DNA from: Hyaloperonospora brassicae
Lineage: Eukaryota > Oomycota > Peronosporomycetes > Peronosporales > Peronosporaceae
Length of the DNA stretch: 64,000 nt
Assembly: GCA_947650285.1 (NCBI GenBank)
Contig: CANTFL010001076.1
Coordinates: 1-64,000 of the forward strand
Direction: 5' to 3'
The notes under the pieces were generated by a model that saw only the letters and a program-made list of their open reading frames with translations, did no database searches and was not told the origin of the DNA. This document shows positions 59,040 to 64,000 of the stretch, in pieces (within the stretch, counting starts at the first letter, position 1; the number at the start of each line of letters is the position of its first letter). A program made the translations under genes and the position numbers.

Positions 59040-59051
59040 GGTTATGGTCCC
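59040..59051 (+). other. Half-tRNA-type primer binding site of the Copia element
   Basis: GGTTATGGTCCC lies directly after the 5' LTR. It matches, with one mismatch, the complement of the anticodon arm of initiator tRNA-Met. Drosophila copia uses this internal tRNA site rather than the tRNA 3' end. Confidence 0.65.
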
Positions 59052-62000
59052 GAATACGTTATCTGCCACTAATATTCTCACGGATGATAATTACTTAATT
59101 CAGGAATTCAACACACGTATGACACTAGTGCGCAAGGATCGTTTGGATCCCGTATTAGTAAAATCAGAGCCAGAAGTGCTGCGGAAAAATCCCGGTTGGA
59201 CAGTCACCGATATGAAAAATCTAGCTGTGCTTGTACAGGTTCTCTCTCCAACCTGTCAGTATATAGTTCGGGAATGTGATTCTGCTATTGAGATTAGAAT
59301 ATTTTCACGACTTACTTTGCAAAGAAGAGTATTTACAACCGAGTGCAACTTCGAAAGAATATCCATGAGTTTGTGATGAAGACTGGTACGAGTAATATGT
59401 ATCATCTACTAAATTTTAATTAGCTGTGTCGAAATCTCAGGGCTGCTGAGGACAGAATGGATGATTATAAGAGGATGCTTCTGCTTTTGGAAGGTTTATC
59501 ATCTAAATATGATGATATGGTTCGCATTATTGAGGCACACATCAACTTGACACTGCTTAAAGAAAAAGAGATGGTCCGCAGGGAGTATGACACTCTTCAG
59601 AAGCATGACAAGAAGGAATCCGCGTTCAAGGCGCATGCTCAGCGCAATGAACATCGACGCCTTCAAGGAAACCGAGGATACCGTGAACAAACAAACAATC
59701 AAAACCGACACCAGCCTTTGCGAAGAAGAAGAGCTAATTCAAGTTTTCAAGGTAAGTTTTTTGGATGTGGACGGCATGGACACAAACGATCACAGTGTCG
59801 CGACGTGGAGAAATCGGGACCTAATGATGGGTTTATGTTTCGGCTTCCAGTGACAAGCCTATTTCAAGTTCGACTTGGTTGCTGGATAGTGGAATAAGTC
59901 GTCACATGACTGATGACAAGCGTGAATTTGTGGTGTACGAATATTTGATAACTCCAATTCACATCACCGTGGTGAATGGGCAGCAGTTGAAGGCACAAGG
60001 AACAGGCACATTACGTTTTATACCCGAAAATGATCGGACAGTTAAGCTAACGGAGATCTTACATGTGACTGGGATAGACAAGAAACTTGTGTCAGTAGCA
60101 GCTCTGACGGCCCGAGCCGTGCTTGTTTAGTTTAAGCGTGATTTAGCAGTTCTGATGAGCGACAAAGTGACTGTGGAAGTGATTAAACGAGTGGGAAAAT
60201 TGTTTGCGTGGAATGTAGAACAATATGTCACATTTGAGGCACACAAGGCTGATAGCAGTGTCGCGGTCAATGACTATAGTGCCCTATGGCATATTTCCTA
60301 GATCATGTGTCTGCAAACAAGTTCATACAAGCGATCAAGTCCTAAAATGGTATCCCAGGAGTTGTTGCACCTGAGGAAGGTTTATGTGGCGGATTCGCAC
60401 GCGGGAAAATGACAAACAGCCCGTTCAGCCATACCTCAGGTAGTGTAAAAAACAAGTCGCCTGCTTAATATTATACACATCGATCTTATTGGTCCTATAA
60501 ACCCGAAGTCGAAGGGTGGGGATGTGTACGTACTCACATTTATCGACAGCTACATCCGATTTGAGTACGTATACTTGCTAGCAGCAAACTCCCAAGATTT
60601 TAAACGATTTAAGGCTTCTCGTGCTATAGTGGAGAAGCAAACATGATGCAAGATCAAATGCATTCGTAGTGACAATGGTGGAGAGTATACAAATTATCGG
60701 TTCAACAAGTACTGTGGAGACCTTGGTATTATTCACCAGACAAGTATATTGTACACTCCGCAACAGAACAATTTAGCGGAGATGATAAATGAAACCCTCG
60801 TTAAAACGGCCCAGACGATACTGCACTACATGAAAGTTGATCGTTCTTGGTGGGGTGAGGCTATAATGGTGGCTGCCTAAACTAGCAATCGGATTCCGAA
60901 CACTTCCCGATCTAACACAAGTCCATTCGAAAAGCTGTATGGAGTGAAGCCAGACTTGAGCCATTTTCGTGTCTTGGGTTCGACTGGATATCTGCAAATC
61001 GCGGATTGTAAGCGAACGAAATGGGACAGCAAAACACACAAGTGCATCTTTCTCGAATATTCGGACAAGCCAAAGACATACCGAGTGTGAGATATGGTCA
61101 AAGGAGAATTGGCCGTTACTAGGTATGTCACATTAAACGAGCGACCTCACTCGCAACACAAGGATGTTGTTGTTCTCGGTGAACCTTTTATTCACTGCAA
61201 GCACTCTTACAATGAATGCGATGACATTTCTGTGTGAGTACCTTCCTTAAAACAAGACTCAAGAGGTTGAGAATGTGGACATTGATGGGACTGATTATAA
61301 TGACACCAGTTGGGAAGCCATAGTTGTGGAGGCGTCTGGCGATTTGAATTTGTCGCATGATTTAGCTGTTGCTCCGAATCAGAGAAAGGGTGCGGATATG
61401 CAAGTCATTGACACAAACAATACAATGATAGGTCGCCTACCACACAACATGATCGCTGACAGTGGTCCTAAAAATACACACATGCTCCAAAATTTACCGG
61501 ATAATTCGCAAGATATTGTGTAAAGTGAAAATCCCCGCTAATAAGATGACCGACCGGAAATAAACTCGGTACAAACTTTCAGTCCTATTAATACATCACA
61601 TCGTCTATTTATAAATGATGGTTTTGATGGCGACAAGCTTAAATTCCCGCTTCTGACTGGTGGGTAGCCAGTCAATAACGAACACGATGAGTCGGATGCC
61701 AAACGTCAAAGTGTTGGTAATTACAAAATTTCGCTTTCTGCTACTAATGAACCGATGCATTTACGAGAGGCGCTGCAGTCGATCGACGCGGAATATTGGA
61801 AAGCAGAAATTATGGCAGAAATTAAAGCTTATTTGAAAAACCATACATGGTAGCTGTCTATCGTCCTCCAGGCGTCAAGGTTATAGGTCACAAGTGGATA
61901 TTTCGGCACAAGTACAATATTATTTAGGTGATATTTTTCGTTACAAAGCGCGTTTGGTTGCCCTCGAATTTTGCAAACGCATAGTTTTGATTATTTGACA

Positions 62001-63307
62001 CGTATACCCCTGTCGCGTGCTCCAACAAAATTCGTTTTTTCTTGTCAGTTTGTTGCAGCATGCAATATGTGATCCGGCAGTTCGACGTAGAAACAGCGTT
62101 TTTGAATGGCGATTTGGAAGAAGATGTTTACATGAAGCCTCCCCTAGGTTTTAAGATTAAATCTGAAATGGTGTTCAAACTACGACGCAGTATATATAAA
62201 TTAAAACAAGCGGCTGCAATTGGCACAATAAATTATGCTCCGTGTTTTATGCCATGAGCTTTAAACAATGTCGAGCAGACACATGTCTTTTTGTTCGTCG
62301 CAATGGTGCAAACAATAAATCACATACATACATAGTCTTGTATGCAAACGATATTTTGATTGGATGCAAGTTAGATGCAGAGGAGGACACGATTTTCAAA
62401 GTATTGTCAAAGCATTTAAACGTAGAGCTGCTTGGAGCTGCGCGATTTATTTTGGGCATGGAGGTGAATTACTCGCAAAGAAAAGGACAATTGGTGCTAA
62501 AACAGTCCCAATTTGTTATGAAGTTGGTCTCAAAGTTTGAGCAAAATGGAGCTTATGCAGTGTGCGACCCTATCTGCGCAGGCCAGGACCTAACTCCGGA
62601 TGAATCACACCCGATGCTGAAGGACATCACTTCGTGTCGCAAATTGGTCGGTTTACTGCTGTATATTGCGAATGCACCGCGATTGGACATACGTTACGCG
62701 ATGTCAGTGCTTTCGCAGTACTCAAACATCCCATGACAGATCAACTGGCGTGCGGCTCTACGCGTTTTGTACTATCCCATAAAACACAACCACACGGAAT
62801 TGCATACCAAAATTTGGACTACAATTAGACGATACTTTGGGCATACTGTGATGCAAATTGAGAAATAACAAGATAACTCGTCGATCTACTTCTGGTGTGT
62901 TGATTTTGCTTAGAGCTGCAGTTGTTGTGTACAAAAGCAAGTGTCAAACTTCGGTGGCTCAAACCTTTGCTGGAGCAGAATATATGGCACTGGCACTTAC
63001 TACACAATAAGTGATGTGGGTTCGTTATTTGCCGAAGGAAATGGGTGTAATGTGTAAGACTGCGACGAAAATTTACATGGACAACAAGTCGGCGATAAGT
63101 ATTGCGACAAACCGGGGATATACACCAAGAGCTACGCATATTGACCTCAGGTTGTATGTTGTTCAAGACCACATTGAGCAAGGCGAGATCCAGCCCAAAA
63201 ATGTTCCCTCAGCTATGCAACTTGCTGATTACCTAACGAAACCACTTAGTGCTCCGCAATTGATGACACTACGCGATGAAAGTGGAATTTGCGAGAGTGC
63301 AAGTTGA
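59044..63307 (+). pseudogene. Copia gag-pol remnant
   Basis: Gag pieces are at 59044-59376 and 59457-59897. The second ends in a zinc knuckle whose first Cys is Phe (FFGCGRHGHKRSQC). Protease: WLLDSGISRHMTDD at about 59881-59922, frame open to a stop at 60128. Integrase, in pieces from about 60300 to 61130: HIDLIGP, IRSDNGGEY and the NLAEMIN region, with several in-frame stops. RT: QFDVETAFLNGDLEEDVYMKPP near 62080, then YAND at 62341-62352 where an active enzyme has YVDD. RNase H: MDNKSAISIATNRGYTPRATHIDLR near 63080, then LADYLTKPL. The lost catalytic Asp, the knuckle change and the stops show the element is dead by itself. Confidence 0.9.
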
Positions 63308-63313
63308 AGGGGA

Positions 63314-63499
63314 TGGTAGATGATAACGGAATACGACGATGGTGAGCGTGTTGTGGTTAAGGCAACTTGCGGGGACAGTGGTATTCGAACGTTCTGGAGT
63401 GAGTGATCAGTTTACGAGAGGGTTTATACATTCAGTGGTATTTAACTATTAATACTATCTTCCATTCTGCAGCACAGAGAAGCAATTAGATTTTGTTTA
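63314..63499 (+). repeat. 3' LTR of the Copia element
   Basis: Starts TGGTAGATGA directly after the polypurine tract. Homologous to 58856-59038 with many substitutions. The right boundary is uncertain. Confidence 0.82.
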
Positions 63500-63860
63500 A
63501 AGTTGTTACCTGCCTTAACTCGCACAATATCGAACCCACGTTGTATCTTCTGTTAGAGGTCTTTCTTCTTGGTGACATCGTACACAGCTTCCGGTGCTAC
63601 GTATGTAGTATTCGAAGTATTCCCTGTGTGCAACGGGGCACCGACAACTACGTACTGGTCTACCAGTACGGAGTTTACTATCTCTGACTGTAGTGATAGT
63701 CAGTGCCCAGCTAGGTGTAGAACTACACAGAGGAAGGTAGAACGACTAAGGTGAAAGACTCTAGTCGTAGAAAAAGTAAAACTGTATTAATATAATTAAG
63801 ACCTATAACTCCTTGAATCTCTGTAGTCCTGACTTAATTAAACTAATGTAACTATATGTA

Positions 63861-63945
63861 TGATGACGTCTACTCACCACCCATTGCGCGCGTCTAGCAG
63901 CGATTGGTGGGTTGATGTCATCACGATATCAACCAATGAGTAGAC
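63861..63945. repeat. Nested imperfect inverted repeats
   Basis: GTCTACTCA (63868-63876) pairs perfectly with TGAGTAGAC (63937-63945). TGATGACGTC (63861-63870) pairs at 9 of 10 with GATGTCATCA (63914-63923). The two pairings compete, so the region could switch folds. Confidence 0.7.
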
Positions 63946-63959
63946 CCTTCGGTCATCCC

Positions 63960-63989
63960 AACAATATCACCATGTCTTGTGATATTGTT
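63960..63989. repeat. Perfect 11-bp stem-loop
   Basis: AACAATATCAC, an 8-base loop CATGTCTT, then GTGATATTGTT. The stem has no mismatch. Confidence 0.85.
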
Positions 63990-64000
63990 AAAAGAATATT

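Larger units (their letters stand above)
58856..63499 (+). mobile_element. Decayed Ty1/Copia LTR retrotransposon
   Basis: Two direct repeats of about 185 bp flank a body with, in order on the plus strand, Gag, protease, integrase, reverse transcriptase and RNase H. Integrase before RT is diagnostic for Copia. A half-tRNA-type primer site follows the left LTR and a polypurine tract (GAAGGGGA, 63306-63313) precedes the right LTR. Every domain is interrupted by stops or frameshifts, and the LTRs differ at many positions, so the insertion is old. Confidence 0.92.
63500..64000. other. Window end: short unassigned frames and inverted repeats
   Basis: Overlapping frames of about 60 codons (63493-63687 and 63569-63754) are present; the second is Thr/Ser/Cys-rich but has no clear signal peptide. 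From 63861 the sequence folds into nested inverted repeats, listed separately. It may be the edge of another element continuing past the window. Confidence 0.45.

Overview
The window looks like nuclear DNA from an oomycete, most likely a plant-associated peronosporalean such as a downy mildew or Phytophthora relative. The evidence is short GT-AG introns of about 60-110 bp, large intron-free genes, oomycete-type initiator promoters, two small secreted proteins built like RxLR-class effectors, and Ty3/Gypsy chromovirus and Ty1/Copia elements. No species is claimed.

Layout: (1) 1-10201 is a head-to-tail array of two nearly identical chromodomain Ty3/Gypsy retrotransposons on the minus strand, sharing the middle LTR (LTR-body-LTR-body-LTR). 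(2) The right LTR ends at 10201, inside the 5' end of a giant plus-strand gene (10272-18827). That gene encodes a ZNFX1-like protein: partial SF1 helicase, NFX1-type zinc fingers and four CbbX/SpoVK-type AAA+ modules. (3) 19734-20324 encodes a secreted cysteine-rich protein. (4) 21403-26269 holds a divergent pair: the microtubule plus-end protein EB1 (minus strand, 2 exons) and the spindle-checkpoint kinase Mps1/TTK (plus strand, 9 exons). They share a promoter of about 440 bp with three evenly spaced inverted CCAAT boxes. (5) 30799-31326 and 36275-36745 are two effector-like secreted proteins with C-terminal transmembrane segments, on either side of a wrecked cysteinyl-tRNA synthetase pseudogene (about 32.7-34.35 kb). 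(6) From about 38.9 kb the DNA turns visibly AT-rich and stays almost gene-free to 58.85 kb, with only doubtful gene remnants. (7) 58856-63499 is a decayed Ty1/Copia element with recognisable LTRs, a half-tRNA-type primer binding site and broken gag, protease, integrase, RT and RNase H. The window ends in nested inverted repeats.

The left 26 kb is therefore gene-dense with a young retrotransposon insertion. The middle 12 kb is sparse and effector-bearing. The right 25 kb is an AT-rich transposon graveyard. The EB1/Mps1 pair are functional partners in spindle biology. The ZNFX1-AAA protein is the most unusual gene: its relatives in animals sense foreign RNA, and this copy has lost the visible helicase P-loop and had its 5' end cut by a retrotransposon. 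Splice sites, starts and frames were read by eye; homology calls rest on motif recognition, not searches.
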